The notes: a model not told the origin generated them from the letters alone. Counted from the first letter of the stretch, positions 24,763-33,851 are shown. The stretch is 34,385 nucleotides of DNA from Pseudomonadota bacterium (GCA_027623205.1 JAQBYC010000045.1:1-34385), one strand, 5' to 3'. Program-made: numbers and translations.

Positions 24763-26028
24763 ATGAGCGAACGCAGGGTCGTTGTCACCGGAATGGGTCT
24801 TGTCACGCCACTCGGCGTGGGGGTTGATGCTGTGTGGCAACGTTTGCTGAACAGCCAATCAGGCGCCGGTCAGATCAAGAAAATCGATACCGCCGGACTG
24901 CCCGTCAAAATTGCCTGCGAAGTTCCCTTGGGTGCCGTGGCGCCAGACTTTAACGCGGATCACTGGGTGCTTCCGAAAGAGCAGCGGCGGATCGATGATT
25001 TCATCATATTCGGTCTGGCCGCTGCGGAACAGGCGCTGGCCGACGCCGGCTGGAAACCAGATGACGAAGAGTCGCGTCTGCGCACCGGTGTGCTTGCCGG
25101 CTCCGGCATCGGCGGTCTGGCAACCATCGAGGACGCGGCCATTACCTTGCATGAAAAGGGCGCGCGGCGGATCAGTCCGTTTTTTATTCCGGCCTCCCTG
25201 ATTAACCTGATTTCTGGCAACATCTCGATCAAATACGGCTTCAAGGGGCCTAATCACGCCATCGTCACCGCCTGCTCCACCGGCGCCCATGCGATCGGCG
25301 ATGCCGCCCGCATGATCATGCTGGACGATGCCGACGTGATGGTCGCGGGCGGCGCCGAGGCGGCGATTTCGCGCCTTGGGATGGCTGGTTTCGCGGCTAG
25401 CAAGGCGCTGTCGAGCCATTTCCAGGACGAGCCGACCCGCGCCTCGCGACCCTTTGACAAGCAACGCGATGGCTTTGTGATGGGCGAGGGCTCGGGCATG
25501 GTGGTATTGGAAGAACTGGAGCATGCCAAGGCCCGTGGCGCCAAACTCTATGCCGAGGTGTCCGGCTATGGCATGTCGGGGGACGCCTATCATATTACCG
25601 CACCGGCGCCGGACGGCGATGGCGCCTATCGCTCCATGGCGGCGGCCCTGCGCCGGGCCAAGCTCAACCCGGATGATATCGACTATATCAACGCCCATGG
25701 CACCTCGACGCCCCTGGGCGATGAGATCGAAGTGGGGGCGGTGAAACGCCTCTTCGGCGATGCGGGGAAACGCCTCTCCATGTCGTCGACCAAATCGGCC
25801 ATTGGGCATCTGCTGGGCGCGGCGGGTAGCGTCGAGGCCATCTTTTCGATCCTTGCCATGAACCACAACGTGGCGCCGGCCACCCTGAATTTGGACGACC
25901 CATCGGACGGGCTTGATATTGACCTGGTCCCGCATACGCCAAAGGAGCGGCCCATACGGGCCGTATTGTCGAATTCCTTTGGCTTCGGTGGCACCAATGC
26001 GTCCCTGGTGCTGACGCCGGTGGATTAA
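24763..26028 (+). CDS. fabF: 3-oxoacyl-[ACP] synthase II
   Basis: Condensing enzyme of fatty acid elongation, 421 residues. It has VVVTGMGLVTPLG, catalytic Cys171 in VTACSTGAHAIG, the His pair in INAHGTSTPLGD and SAIGHLLGAAGSVEA, and the C-terminal NSFGFGGTNASLVL. ATG 24763 is preceded by GGAGG at 7-nt spacing, so an ATG 21 nt upstream is rejected. Follows acpP. Confidence 0.97.
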   Translation: MSERRVVVTGMGLVTPLGVGVDAVWQRLLNSQSGAGQIKKIDTAGLPVKIACEVPLGAVAPDFNADHWVLPKEQRRIDDFIIFGLAAAEQALADAGWKPDDEESRLRTGVLAGSGIGGLATIEDAAITLHEKGARRISPFFIPASLINLISGNISIKYGFKGPNHAIVTACSTGAHAIGDAARMIMLDDADVMVAGGAEAAISRLGMAGFAASKALSSHFQDEPTRASRPFDKQRDGFVMGEGSGMVVLEELEHAKARGAKLYAEVSGYGMSGDAYHITAPAPDGDGAYRSMAAALRRAKLNPDDIDYINAHGTSTPLGDEIEVGAVKRLFGDAGKRLSMSSTKSAIGHLLGAAGSVEAIFSILAMNHNVAPATLNLDDPSDGLDIDLVPHTPKERPIRAVLSNSFGFGGTNASLVLTPVD

Positions 26029-26045
26029 TATAGGGTTTCCGCGCC

Positions 26046-27032
26046 ATGTCCCGGCGCCTGGTCCGGCTTTGCAGTGGTGTTTTTCTGTTTGGTCTGGTTG
26101 CCGCTGGCGGTGCCTTTGGCTGGGGCTACGCCCAGTTCACCCGGCCGGGACCCACTGCCGTTGACCGCACCGTGCTCCTGGCCAAAGGCAGCAGCCTGCA
26201 GGATATTGCCGAAAGCCTGGCCGTGGCGGGCGTCATCGAGCACCCGCTGGTTTTTCGCATCGGCGTGCGCATGGGTGGTTGGGCCCGTGGCCTTAGGGCG
26301 GGGGAATTCCGCTTTCCCGCGCAGATCAGCATGCGCGGGGCGATGGAAATCCTGCGCATGGGCGTTACGGTGGTGCACCGGTTGACGATCCCGGAAGGCT
26401 TGAGCAGCGGTCAGGTGGTCGCCCTGTTGTCGCAAACCCAGGGGCTGCGCGGCGATCTTGCCGCGCTGCCTGCTGAAGGCACGCTGCTGCCGGAGACCTA
26501 TCATTATTCCTACGGTGACGAGCGGGCGGTCCTGCTGGCCCGCATGACGGAGGCCATGAATACGACGCTCGCCACGCTGTGGCCGGCACGCGACCAGGAC
26601 TTGCCGTTCGCCAACCCGGAGCAGGCCCTGATATTGGCCGCGATCGTGGAAAAAGAAACCTCCCTGCCAGCGGAAAGACCGCGCATCGCCGGCGTCTTTA
26701 TCAATCGGCTGCGCCGTGGCATGCGCCTGCAATCGGACCCGACCGTGGTATATGGACTGACCGGGGGCGGCAAGCCCTTGGGCCGCGCCTTGCGCCTGGA
26801 CGATCTGGATCGCTATACGCCCTACAATACCTACCGCATTGCCGGCCTGCCGCCAGGACCCATTGCCAATCCGGGACGGGCGGCCATTGACGCGGTGTTG
26901 CACCCAATGGTCAGTAATGAATTGTATTTTGTCGCGGACGGCACCGGCGGCCATGCCTTTGCCACCACTTTTGCCCAGCACCGTCGCAATGTGGCGCGCT
27001 GGCGCCGCGCCAAAGCCGCCCGCGAGCCGTAA
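26046..27032 (+). CDS. mltG: Endolytic murein transglycosylase MltG
   Basis: Inner-membrane lytic transglycosylase that cuts nascent peptidoglycan strands. The 328-residue protein has one N-terminal membrane helix (LCSGVFLFGLVAAGGAFGWG), a LysM-like region (SSLQDIAESLAVAGVIEHP), and the YceG catalytic domain with LLPETYHY, AAIVEKET (catalytic Glu), RIAGVFINRLRRGMRLQSDPTVVYGL, YNTYRIAGLPPGPIANPG and HAFATTFAQH. Starts 18 nt after fabF, continuing the same operon. It is placed before yicC and gmk as in other alphaproteobacteria. Confidence 0.95.
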   Translation: MSRRLVRLCSGVFLFGLVAAGGAFGWGYAQFTRPGPTAVDRTVLLAKGSSLQDIAESLAVAGVIEHPLVFRIGVRMGGWARGLRAGEFRFPAQISMRGAMEILRMGVTVVHRLTIPEGLSSGQVVALLSQTQGLRGDLAALPAEGTLLPETYHYSYGDERAVLLARMTEAMNTTLATLWPARDQDLPFANPEQALILAAIVEKETSLPAERPRIAGVFINRLRRGMRLQSDPTVVYGLTGGGKPLGRALRLDDLDRYTPYNTYRIAGLPPGPIANPGRAAIDAVLHPMVSNELYFVADGTGGHAFATTFAQHRRNVARWRRAKAAREP

Positions 27033-27159
27033 TAGCGATTTCCCGACAGCCTGAACTTCTTATATAATGCGCCCCACCCTCGAAGTGTTTCGGGCCGGTA
27101 AGTCGAAACATATGCTGTCTGAAAACGCGCTGGCGCATGGATCGAAGGATATCGACAAG

Positions 27160-28047
27160 TTGACTGTTTCCAGTATGACCGGATTTGCCCGGGCGGCGGG
27201 TGGCAAGGGCGCCTATTCCTGGGCTTGGGAAATCAAAAGCGTCAATAGCCGCGGCCTCGACTTGCGTTGCCGTTTGCAGGGCGGCCTGGACGGTTTGGAG
27301 GCCAGGGTGCGGGCCGCGGCCGCCCGGCGCTTTCACCGCGGTCACCTGGCCATGAACCTGACCCTGAACCGGGCCGGGGGGGAGACCTGCGTGCAAATTA
27401 ACACCGGGGTGTTGGAGCAGATGCTGGCGGTGGCAAACGATCTGGCGGGACGGATCAATGCCGCGCCGCCAACCGTGGAGGGCTTGCTGGCACTGCGCGG
27501 CGTGGTGGAAACAGTGGAACCGAAGGATTCGGAGGACGAACGCCAGGCATTGGAAGCCGGCGTCTTGACCTGTCTGGAAGAAACCCTGGATTTATTGACC
27601 GCCGACCGCCAGGCGGAAGGGCAGCGCCTGGACGACATTATCAGCGCCCAGGTTGATAGCATCGCCGCGCTGACGAAAAGCGCCGGCGAACTGGCCGCCC
27701 TGCAACCGGCGGCGTTGAAAGCCCGGCTGCAACAACAGGTGGCCGATATTCTTGACGGCGCCGCCGCCCTGTCCGAGGAACGTATGTTGCAGGAGGCGGC
27801 CCTGCTGGCCACCAAGGCCGATGTGCGCGAGGAACTGGATCGCCTGATGGCCCACGTCGGCGCGGCGCGGGATCTTCTCGCCGACGATGGCGCAATTGGG
27901 CGGCGGCTGGATTTCCTGGCCCAGGAATTTAATCGGGAAGCCAATACATTGTGCGCCAAATCCCAGGATGCGGGGTTGACCAAAATCGGTATCGAGTTGA
28001 AAACCATAATCGATCAATTCCGCGAACAGGCGCAGAATATTGAATAA
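27160..28047 (+). CDS. yicC: YicC family endoribonuclease
   Basis: About 295 residues. The family N-terminus SSMTGFARA is followed by WEIKSVNSRGLDLRCRLQGG, RVRAAAARRFHRGHLAMNLTL, the central helical region, and the C-terminal DUF1732 signature GRRLDFLAQEFNREANTLCAKSQD then IGIELKTIIDQFREQAQN. YicC proteins are RNases (family knowledge). Start is uncertain: TTG 27160 (LTVSSMTGF) fits the family length, while the frame is open back to ATG 27067 and an internal ATG lies at 27175. Its end overlaps the gmk start by 8 nt. Confidence 0.92.
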   Translation: MTVSSMTGFARAAGGKGAYSWAWEIKSVNSRGLDLRCRLQGGLDGLEARVRAAAARRFHRGHLAMNLTLNRAGGETCVQINTGVLEQMLAVANDLAGRINAAPPTVEGLLALRGVVETVEPKDSEDERQALEAGVLTCLEETLDLLTADRQAEGQRLDDIISAQVDSIAALTKSAGELAALQPAALKARLQQQVADILDGAAALSEERMLQEAALLATKADVREELDRLMAHVGAARDLLADDGAIGRRLDFLAQEFNREANTLCAKSQDAGLTKIGIELKTIIDQFREQAQNIE

Positions 28048-28705
28048 TCAGATTTCAGACCCGACCGCCTTGGGCGGACAGATATCCCGTCGCGGCTTGA
28101 TGCTGGTGCTGTCCTCGCCATCGGGGGCAGGAAAGACCACCCTGTCCCGCCGTCTATTGGCGGAAGATCCCGACCTGACTATGTCGATTTCCGTCACCAC
28201 CCGGCCGAAACGGAAAGGCGAGCGGGAAGGCGTCGACTATATTTTTGTCGAACCGCTTGAATTCGATTTAATGGTGAACCGGCGGCAATTACTGGAACAT
28301 GCAAAGGTCTTCGATCACTACTATGGCACCCCGGTCAAACCCGTCGAAGACGCCTTGAACGCGGGCCGCGATGTATTGTTTGATATCGATTGGCAAGGCA
28401 CCCAGGATTTGAAGGAGGAAATGCGGGATGACCTGGCCAGCATTTTCATCCTGCCGCCCTCGACCAGGGAACTGGAACGCCGCCTGAAAAGCCGCGCCCG
28501 GGACAGCGACGACGAGGTGGCCCGGCGCATGTCGAAAGCGGCGGACGAGATCAGCCATTGGCCGGAATACGACTATGTTGTCGTCAACCATGATGTGGAC
28601 GTGGCCTTGGCGCAGGTGCGCGCCATTCTGACCGCCGAGCGCCTGAAACGGGTGCGGCAGGCCGGTCTGGGTGACTTCGTCAAACGCCTGCGCGACGGTC
28701 AGTAA
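28040..28705 (+). CDS. gmk: Guanylate kinase
   Basis: Phosphorylates GMP to GDP. 221 residues: P-loop LSSPSGAGKTTLSRRLL near 25-33, SISVTTRPKRKGEREGVDY (GMP binding), FDHYYGTPVKPVEDAL, LFDIDWQGTQDLKEEM and IFILPPSTRELERRLKSR. The start is TTG 28040, overlapping the yicC stop; the next in-frame ATG (28100) would cut the first 20 residues but leave the fold almost intact, so it cannot be excluded. Confidence 0.95.
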   Translation: MNNQISDPTALGGQISRRGLMLVLSSPSGAGKTTLSRRLLAEDPDLTMSISVTTRPKRKGEREGVDYIFVEPLEFDLMVNRRQLLEHAKVFDHYYGTPVKPVEDALNAGRDVLFDIDWQGTQDLKEEMRDDLASIFILPPSTRELERRLKSRARDSDDEVARRMSKAADEISHWPEYDYVVVNHDVDVALAQVRAILTAERLKRVRQAGLGDFVKRLRDGQ

Positions 28706-28777
28706 TACCACTTTGCGGGCCATCGCCATGCAGGCGCGGGCGGTCGGGGACTGCCGAATAGATCGGGGAATATCCGC

Positions 28778-28993
28778 ATGAGCGTTAGCAAGGTCGTCAA
28801 GCGGCATCTCGATGCCGCCATCGCCGAAGCCGGCCTGCAGGGCCACCCGCCTGAAACCGTGGCCCGCACCATGCTATCCTTCGTCATCGGGGTCTACCGT
28901 GAACACCGTGACCTGGCGGATATCCGCGAGGAACTGATATCCGCGATCGAGAACCTCGACCCCGATGAACCTTATGAATTCATGCGGCCATAG
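28778..28993 (+). CDS. Small conserved hypothetical protein downstream of gmk
   Basis: A 71-residue protein, helical and charged, with the pattern ETVARTMLSFVIGVYREHRD, then EELISAIENLDPDEPYEFMRP. I recognise it only as a small alphaproteobacterial protein with this ARTMLS...NLDPD..Y.FMRP pattern; no function is known to me. ATG 28778 is preceded by a weak GGGGAATATCC. Its TAG stop (28991-28993) is formed by the first bases of interspersed repeat copy C. Confidence 0.7.
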   Translation: MSVSKVVKRHLDAAIAEAGLQGHPPETVARTMLSFVIGVYREHRDLADIREELISAIENLDPDEPYEFMRP

Positions 28994-29057
28994 AGCAATT
29001 GAACCAATTACTTAAGTTGCGATAGCGACTCCGATTAATTGAAAATTTCTCCAGATC
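28990..29057 (+). repeat. Interspersed palindromic repeat, copy C
   Basis: Core 28993-29051, same orientation as copy A and identical to it in 51 of 59 positions. The flanking ATA on the left and CTCCAGATC on the right also match copy A. It lies between the convergent small gene (stop inside the repeat) and rsmA. The terminal stem GAGCAATT/AATTTCTC has one mismatch. Confidence 0.85.
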
Positions 29058-29107
29058 AAGAACGATGGATCCGGGGCAGCCATCAGTTTCCACATATAGC
29101 GGTGTTC

Positions 29108-29983
29108 CTATCGGCCCAGGAAGGGAGTGGCCGCAGGCGCGGCGGCAACGGCGCGGGCCAGGGCGCAGAATTGTTCCACGCTTAGATTTTCCGCCCGCAG
29201 GGTCGGCTGCAATCCCGCTGCCGCCAATACAGGGATGGGATCAGGGCAGATTTGTTTCAGGCTGCCGCGCAACATCTTGCGCCGTTGCCCAAAGGCCGCG
29301 GCGACGACGGCTTGCAGAACCTCCGCCGGCGCCGGCGCCAGCGGGACAGGCCGCGGCGCCAGGGCGACTACGGTCGATGTGACCTTGGGCGCCGGGATGA
29401 AGGCGCGCGGCGGCACATCGAACAGGGCCGATGCCTGGCACCGCCATTGCACCATGACCGATAGGCGGCCATAGGCCTTGGCGCCCGCCTGTGCGGTGAT
29501 ACGCTGGGCGACCTCTTTCTGGAACATCAAAATCAGGCGGTCGAAGAGGGCCAGCCGGTCCAGCCATTTGAATAGCAATGGGGTCGAAATATTGTACGGC
29601 AGATTGGCGACGATCCGGCCAGGACGAGGGACGAGGCCGTATTCATCCAGGGTCAAGGCATCCGCTTCCACCAAGGTCAGGCGTCCCGGCACCACCGCGG
29701 CCAATTCTTCCAGCGCGGCGAGACAGCGGCGGTCCCGTTCCACCGCGATGACATGGCCGGCGCCTTCCGCCAACAACGCCCTGGTCAGACCGCCGGGACC
29801 GGCGCCGATCTCCAGTACCGTTGTTCCGGCCAGCGGCCCGCCGGCGCGGGCGATCTTTCGGGTCAGATTGAGATCCAGCAGAAAATTCTGCCCCAAAGAC
29901 TTCGTGGCCCTGATTTCGTGCCGTTCAATTACCTCCCGCAAGGGCGGCAGATCGGACGGCAGACTGTCGGGAGGCGGACCCAT
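29108..29983 (-). CDS. rsmA: 16S rRNA (adenine(1518)-N(6)/adenine(1519)-N(6))-dimethyltransferase
   Basis: KsgA-type enzyme that dimethylates two adenines near the 3' end of 16S rRNA in late 30S assembly. 291 residues: SLGQNFLLDLNLTRKI, SAM motif VLEIGAGPGGLTRALL, VIAVERDRRCLAAL, LVEADALTL, catalytic VANLPYNISTPLL, LMFQKEVAQRI and PRAFIPAPKVTSTVV. Starts one base after the pdxA stop, the usual surA-pdxA-rsmA operon. Confidence 0.96.
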   Translation of the reverse strand: MGPPPDSLPSDLPPLREVIERHEIRATKSLGQNFLLDLNLTRKIARAGGPLAGTTVLEIGAGPGGLTRALLAEGAGHVIAVERDRRCLAALEELAAVVPGRLTLVEADALTLDEYGLVPRPGRIVANLPYNISTPLLFKWLDRLALFDRLILMFQKEVAQRITAQAGAKAYGRLSVMVQWRCQASALFDVPPRAFIPAPKVTSTVVALAPRPVPLAPAPAEVLQAVVAAAFGQRRKMLRGSLKQICPDPIPVLAAAGLQPTLRAENLSVEQFCALARAVAAAPAATPFLGR

Positions 29984-29984
29984 C

Positions 29985-31079
29985 CTATTCCGAGGCTGGG
30001 CAATTGGCCGCCAGGGCCCGGCGGCGGGCCATCAGTCCGGCATAGGCCACGGCGGCGGTCAGGCTCAAGGCGTTGGCACGGCCCTTGCCGGCAATATCAA
30101 GCGCCGTGCCATGATCGGGCGAGGTGCGGACGATGGGCAGGCCCAGGGTAATATTGACGCCGGAGTCGAACCCCAGGGTCTTGACCGGGATCAGCGCCTG
30201 ATCATGGTACATGCAGACCGCCACGTCGTAGGTTTGCCGGGCCGCTTCATGAAACATCGAGTCCGGCGCTATGGGCCCGGCCACGATGATGCCCTGGGCG
30301 CGCAGTCGATCGATGGCGGGCTGGATGATCTCGGCTTCGGCGCTGCCCAGATCGCCGGCCTCGCCGGCATGAGGGTTCAGGCCGGCAATCGCCAGGCGGG
30401 GCGGCGAATAACCCAGATCTCGCGCCAGCGCGGCGGCGGTAATCGTCGCGCACTCCACGATCAATTCCGTGGTCAGGCCGGCCACGGCGTCTTCCAGGGG
30501 CAGATGAATGGACACGGGCACGGTTTTCAGGCCTGGGCAGCTCAACATCATGATCGGCCGATGGCCGCCGCCGCAAAGCGCGGCCAGATACTCCGTGTGG
30601 CCGGGATGCGCGAAGCCGGCCGCATGCAGAATGGATTTCTGGATCGGGTTGGTGACGACGGCGGCGGCTTGACCGGACTGCACATGGCGCACGGCTGTTT
30701 CAATGGCGCCCAGCACCGCCGGCGCGTTGGCCTGGTTCAATCTGCCCGGTTCGGCTGGTTCGGCCAGGGCGTGCGGATACACGGGCAGCCCGGCTTCAAA
30801 ACAATCCATGGTCTCACCCGGGGCCGTGATCTCTATAATGGCCTGGCTTGCCTTGTGCCCTTTCCGCCAGACCTTCGCCAGGGACGTCGCCGTGGCGCGT
30901 ACCTGGTTCGGATCGGCGATCAGATAAAACGGCGGTAGATCATAAACCGCCCGGCGCGCCCAGGTCTTCAAGGCGATTTCTATCCCGATGCCGGCTGGCT
31001 CGCCCATGGTCATGGCGATGGGGGCCAAGTGCGGGCGTTGGGTCGGCGGCGCTGGCGGCCGGGCCTGGGTTGTGCCCAT
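29985..31079 (-). CDS. pdxA: 4-hydroxythreonine-4-phosphate dehydrogenase
   Basis: NAD-dependent step of the DXP-dependent pyridoxal 5'-phosphate pathway. 364 residues: MTMGEPAGIGIEI near the N-terminus, TNPIQKSILHAAGFAHPGHTEYLA (metal-binding His), MMLSCPGLKTVPVSIHLPL, LAIAGLNPHAGEAGDLG, GPIAPDSMF, VAVCMYHDQALIPVKTLGFDSGVNITLGLP (metal-binding His) and TSPDHGTALDIAGKG. The start shares one base with the surA stop (TGATG). Confidence 0.96.
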   Translation of the reverse strand: MGTTQARPPAPPTQRPHLAPIAMTMGEPAGIGIEIALKTWARRAVYDLPPFYLIADPNQVRATATSLAKVWRKGHKASQAIIEITAPGETMDCFEAGLPVYPHALAEPAEPGRLNQANAPAVLGAIETAVRHVQSGQAAAVVTNPIQKSILHAAGFAHPGHTEYLAALCGGGHRPIMMLSCPGLKTVPVSIHLPLEDAVAGLTTELIVECATITAAALARDLGYSPPRLAIAGLNPHAGEAGDLGSAEAEIIQPAIDRLRAQGIIVAGPIAPDSMFHEAARQTYDVAVCMYHDQALIPVKTLGFDSGVNITLGLPIVRTSPDHGTALDIAGKGRANALSLTAAVAYAGLMARRRALAANCPASE

Positions 31080-32404
31080 CAGCGCAGTTCCACGACCGCC
31101 GACCGTCGCAAGTCGCGCAGGTAGCGCTCCGCCAGCGTGGCCAGACGGCGGCTGGTCAGGTCCTCGACAATACTTTCCCGGCTGGGCCCATCGCCTTTTA
31201 TTTCCTCGCGCGTGCAGACCATCAGCAGCATGACGGTATCCTGGTTGCTGATCGGTGCGCTGAGGCGGCCAATGGCTAGATCCTTGACGGCGGCGCCGAT
31301 GTTTTCCGGCAAATCCGTCAACGCCACGGTGCCCAGATCGCCGGCGGGGGCGGCCTGCAACTGCGTGGCGACGGCATCAATCCCGGCGCAACCCGTGGCG
31401 CTTTGCGATGCCGCCCGGACCAATTGCTTTTGGGCTTCAATGGCCCCCGCATCCGCCCCCTGGACCGGCGGCAAAATGATCTGTTTCATGCTCAGCTTCA
31501 TGCTGCTTTTACCAACCGGCGCGATCTCCCGGCGTTCGTGCAATTGCAGCAGATAGAAACCGCCCGCGGCCCGGATCGGTTCGGAAACTGCCTCCACCTG
31601 CAAATTTGCAATAGCCTGGTCCAAAATCGGGGAAAGCTGGCCCGGTTGCACCCAGCCCACGGCGCCGCCCTGGGCCGCCGTGGCGCCGCGGCTGAATTGG
31701 CGGGCCATGGCGGCAAACGCGGCGCCGTCGCGCAATTGCTGCAGCAGCCCCATGGTGGTGCGGCGCACCTCATCTTCCTGCTCCGGGGTATCGATGGAGA
31801 GGAAAATTTCCGAGATCCTATGTTCGGAGCGCCCTGCGTTGGCCTTCAACCTGGCCAGAACCTCGTCGATCTCTTCATCGCCGATTTGTACGCTTCGGCC
31901 CAATCGGCGGCGGACCAGCTTGGACCATGCGATTTCCGCCCGTAACTGGCCTTCCAGCGCGGCTTCGGGGATTTGGTTTGCCTTCAAATACCGGCCCAAC
32001 TGGCCGCGCGGCACTTTGTTCGTCTGTTCAATGAAACCGAAAGCGCGATCCAAATCGGCTTTGTCGACCTTGATCGATTGGCTTTTCGCGGCCTGATTTT
32101 TCAAATTTTCATCGATCAACCCGCGCAGAACCTGTTGCCGCAGGCGGCGGCGCATCTCTTCCGTATCTTTCAGTCCGCTGGTGGCAATCACCAGTTGGAT
32201 GCGTTGCTGCACATCGTAGCGCGAGACCACTTCGTCATTGACGATGGCCGCGATGCGCTGGATGTCCTGCGCCGACGCCGCGCCGACGGTTATGCAGGCC
32301 GCCCCGGCAAGTGCAGCCGCGGCAAACAACGGCAACAACAAGGCGCGTCCCGCCATTGCCATGGGGATCGCGGCAACTTGTTTCGGTTTCAAAGGCGGTG
32401 CCAT
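31079..32404 (-). CDS. surA: SurA-type periplasmic peptidyl-prolyl isomerase/chaperone
   Basis: Periplasmic chaperone for outer-membrane proteins, about 441 residues from ATG 32404, which has GGGAG about 11 nt upstream. A signal peptide is visible (MAMAGRALLLPLFAAAALAG, cleavage probably after ASA near AQD). Then come the SurA N domain (IAAIVNDEVVSRYDVQQRI, RQQVLRGLIDENLKNQAA), one parvulin domain with ISEIFLSIDTPEQ, FSRGATAAQGGAVGWVQPGQL, and a second, diverged parvulin-like region. Heads surA-pdxA-rsmA. The lptD gene, commonly just upstream, is not there. Confidence 0.92.
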   Translation of the reverse strand: MAPPLKPKQVAAIPMAMAGRALLLPLFAAAALAGAACITVGAASAQDIQRIAAIVNDEVVSRYDVQQRIQLVIATSGLKDTEEMRRRLRQQVLRGLIDENLKNQAAKSQSIKVDKADLDRAFGFIEQTNKVPRGQLGRYLKANQIPEAALEGQLRAEIAWSKLVRRRLGRSVQIGDEEIDEVLARLKANAGRSEHRISEIFLSIDTPEQEDEVRRTTMGLLQQLRDGAAFAAMARQFSRGATAAQGGAVGWVQPGQLSPILDQAIANLQVEAVSEPIRAAGGFYLLQLHERREIAPVGKSSMKLSMKQIILPPVQGADAGAIEAQKQLVRAASQSATGCAGIDAVATQLQAAPAGDLGTVALTDLPENIGAAVKDLAIGRLSAPISNQDTVMLLMVCTREEIKGDGPSRESIVEDLTSRRLATLAERYLRDLRRSAVVELR

Positions 32405-32540
32405 CCGGCGAACATCTCCCGGCCAGTCATGCTGCATTCAAAATAGCGGCTTGGCGTCCGCAATTGAAGGGCGCCGCGGCTCTTTTTCCCGCGCTTTTCC
32501 CGCGCCCTATTCTTCTGCCTCATTTGCGACCCCATTTCGG

Positions 32541-33851
32541 CTATGCGCCCACGGCCGCCTCCGCCCTTGGCTGCGCATAGCGGGCGGCCAGCACGGTCAC
32601 CGTGGCCAGCAGCATGAAAATCGGCGCAAACCAGAACAGCAGGCGCGGCTCGCCCTGATCCATCAGCCAGCCAAAAAACACCGGCGTGACCGCGCCGCCC
32701 AGATTAAGGCCGGTGGAGACAAAACCGAATACCTTGCCCATGGAGCCTTCCGGCGTCACGGCCCGCACCAGCATATCCCGCGACGGCATGATGGCGCCGA
32801 AATTCAGCCCCGCCAGGGCCATGGCCGCGATCACCCAGCCGGCGGACAGCAGGACATTGCCCACCAGGAAAATCACCAGGGCGGTGACCAGAAAACCGCC
32901 GACCGCCACCCATTCGTGATGCCGTGTGCGATCGGCGATCTGGCCGCCAAGCAGGACGCCGACGGCGCTGCCGACCAGAAACGCCGTCAGGGCCATTTGC
33001 GCCCCTTCCAGCGAGATATCCTGGATGGCGATGAAGGCGGCCACGGCGAACGTGGACAGGCCGCCCTGGGACATGGACAACATGACGAAAAACAGAAAGC
33101 ACATGATGATCGGCATGGACAGCAACAGCGCCACGCCGCTTTTCGGCGCCGCCCCGCCCTGCGCCGGGACGCGGGCCGCATCGGTGCCGGCGACCTTTGC
33201 CAGCGGCGGCGCCTTTTTCCTGGGCGCGGCGTCCGACAAGTGCCGCCGGGCGAACAACAACGGCAGCCAGACCGCCAGACCGAACAGGCCCGTCAGCATC
33301 AGACCCGTACGCCAGCCCCAATGGATCGAGGCATAGGCCATCACCAGCGGCGCCACCGCACCGCCGGCAAAACCGGCGAAGGTATGCAGACTGAAGGCCC
33401 GGCCCATGCGCTGGTTCGAGATCGAGGCCGACAGCAAGGCATAATCGGCCGGGTGATAGACGCTGTTGGCAACGCCGGCCACGGCGGCCAGGATCAACAT
33501 GGTGGTATAGCCGGCAAACGCCCCCATGCCTACATAGGCCAGGGTTGAAACGGCAACGCCGCAGATCAGCAGGCGCCGGGCGCCGAAACGGTCCACCAGA
33601 AAGCCCATGGGCACATGGGTTAGCCCCGAGGCGACGTTGAAAACCGTCATGATCAGGCCCAGGGCGGCATAACCGACACCGAAATCCGCCTTCAACAGCG
33701 GCAGAATGGGCGGCAGCAGATAGATCAGGTAATGGCTGAGAAAATGCGCCCCGCCGACCAGGCCGATCACCCTGGTGTCGCTGGCTGGCGCCCCGGTGGC
33801 GCGCCTATCCCTGTCGCCGGCGCTGGCGCCGCTGCGTATGGTTACTGTCAT
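32541..33851 (-). CDS. MFS transporter
   Basis: A 436-residue protein with about 12 membrane segments in two halves joined by a charged loop near residues 195-225 (RRHLSDAAPRKKAPP). Motif A-like FLVDRFGARRLLI follows helix 2, GGQIADRTRHHEW is its counterpart in the second half, and VYHPADYALLSASI and FSLHTFAGFAGGAVAP are characteristic of a bacterial MFS subgroup that includes Fsr-like efflux proteins. The substrate is unknown. ATG 33851 (MTVTIRSG) is chosen; the open frame further upstream has no transporter features and overlaps the divergent receiver gene. Confidence 0.88.
   Translation of the reverse strand: MTVTIRSGASAGDRDRRATGAPASDTRVIGLVGGAHFLSHYLIYLLPPILPLLKADFGVGYAALGLIMTVFNVASGLTHVPMGFLVDRFGARRLLICGVAVSTLAYVGMGAFAGYTTMLILAAVAGVANSVYHPADYALLSASISNQRMGRAFSLHTFAGFAGGAVAPLVMAYASIHWGWRTGLMLTGLFGLAVWLPLLFARRHLSDAAPRKKAPPLAKVAGTDAARVPAQGGAAPKSGVALLLSMPIIMCFLFFVMLSMSQGGLSTFAVAAFIAIQDISLEGAQMALTAFLVGSAVGVLLGGQIADRTRHHEWVAVGGFLVTALVIFLVGNVLLSAGWVIAAMALAGLNFGAIMPSRDMLVRAVTPEGSMGKVFGFVSTGLNLGGAVTPVFFGWLMDQGEPRLLFWFAPIFMLLATVTVLAARYAQPRAEAAVGA

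Noticed and set aside
24859-25935. Minus-strand open frame of 358 codons
   Set aside because: Antisense to fabF, which has every catalytic residue.
29478-30938. Long plus-strand open frame (486 codons)
   Set aside because: Spans two good minus-strand genes, rsmA and pdxA, and has no family features.
32238-33548. Long plus-strand open frame (436 codons)
   Set aside because: Runs antisense across surA and the MFS gene; the product is dominated by Gln, His, Arg and Gly.
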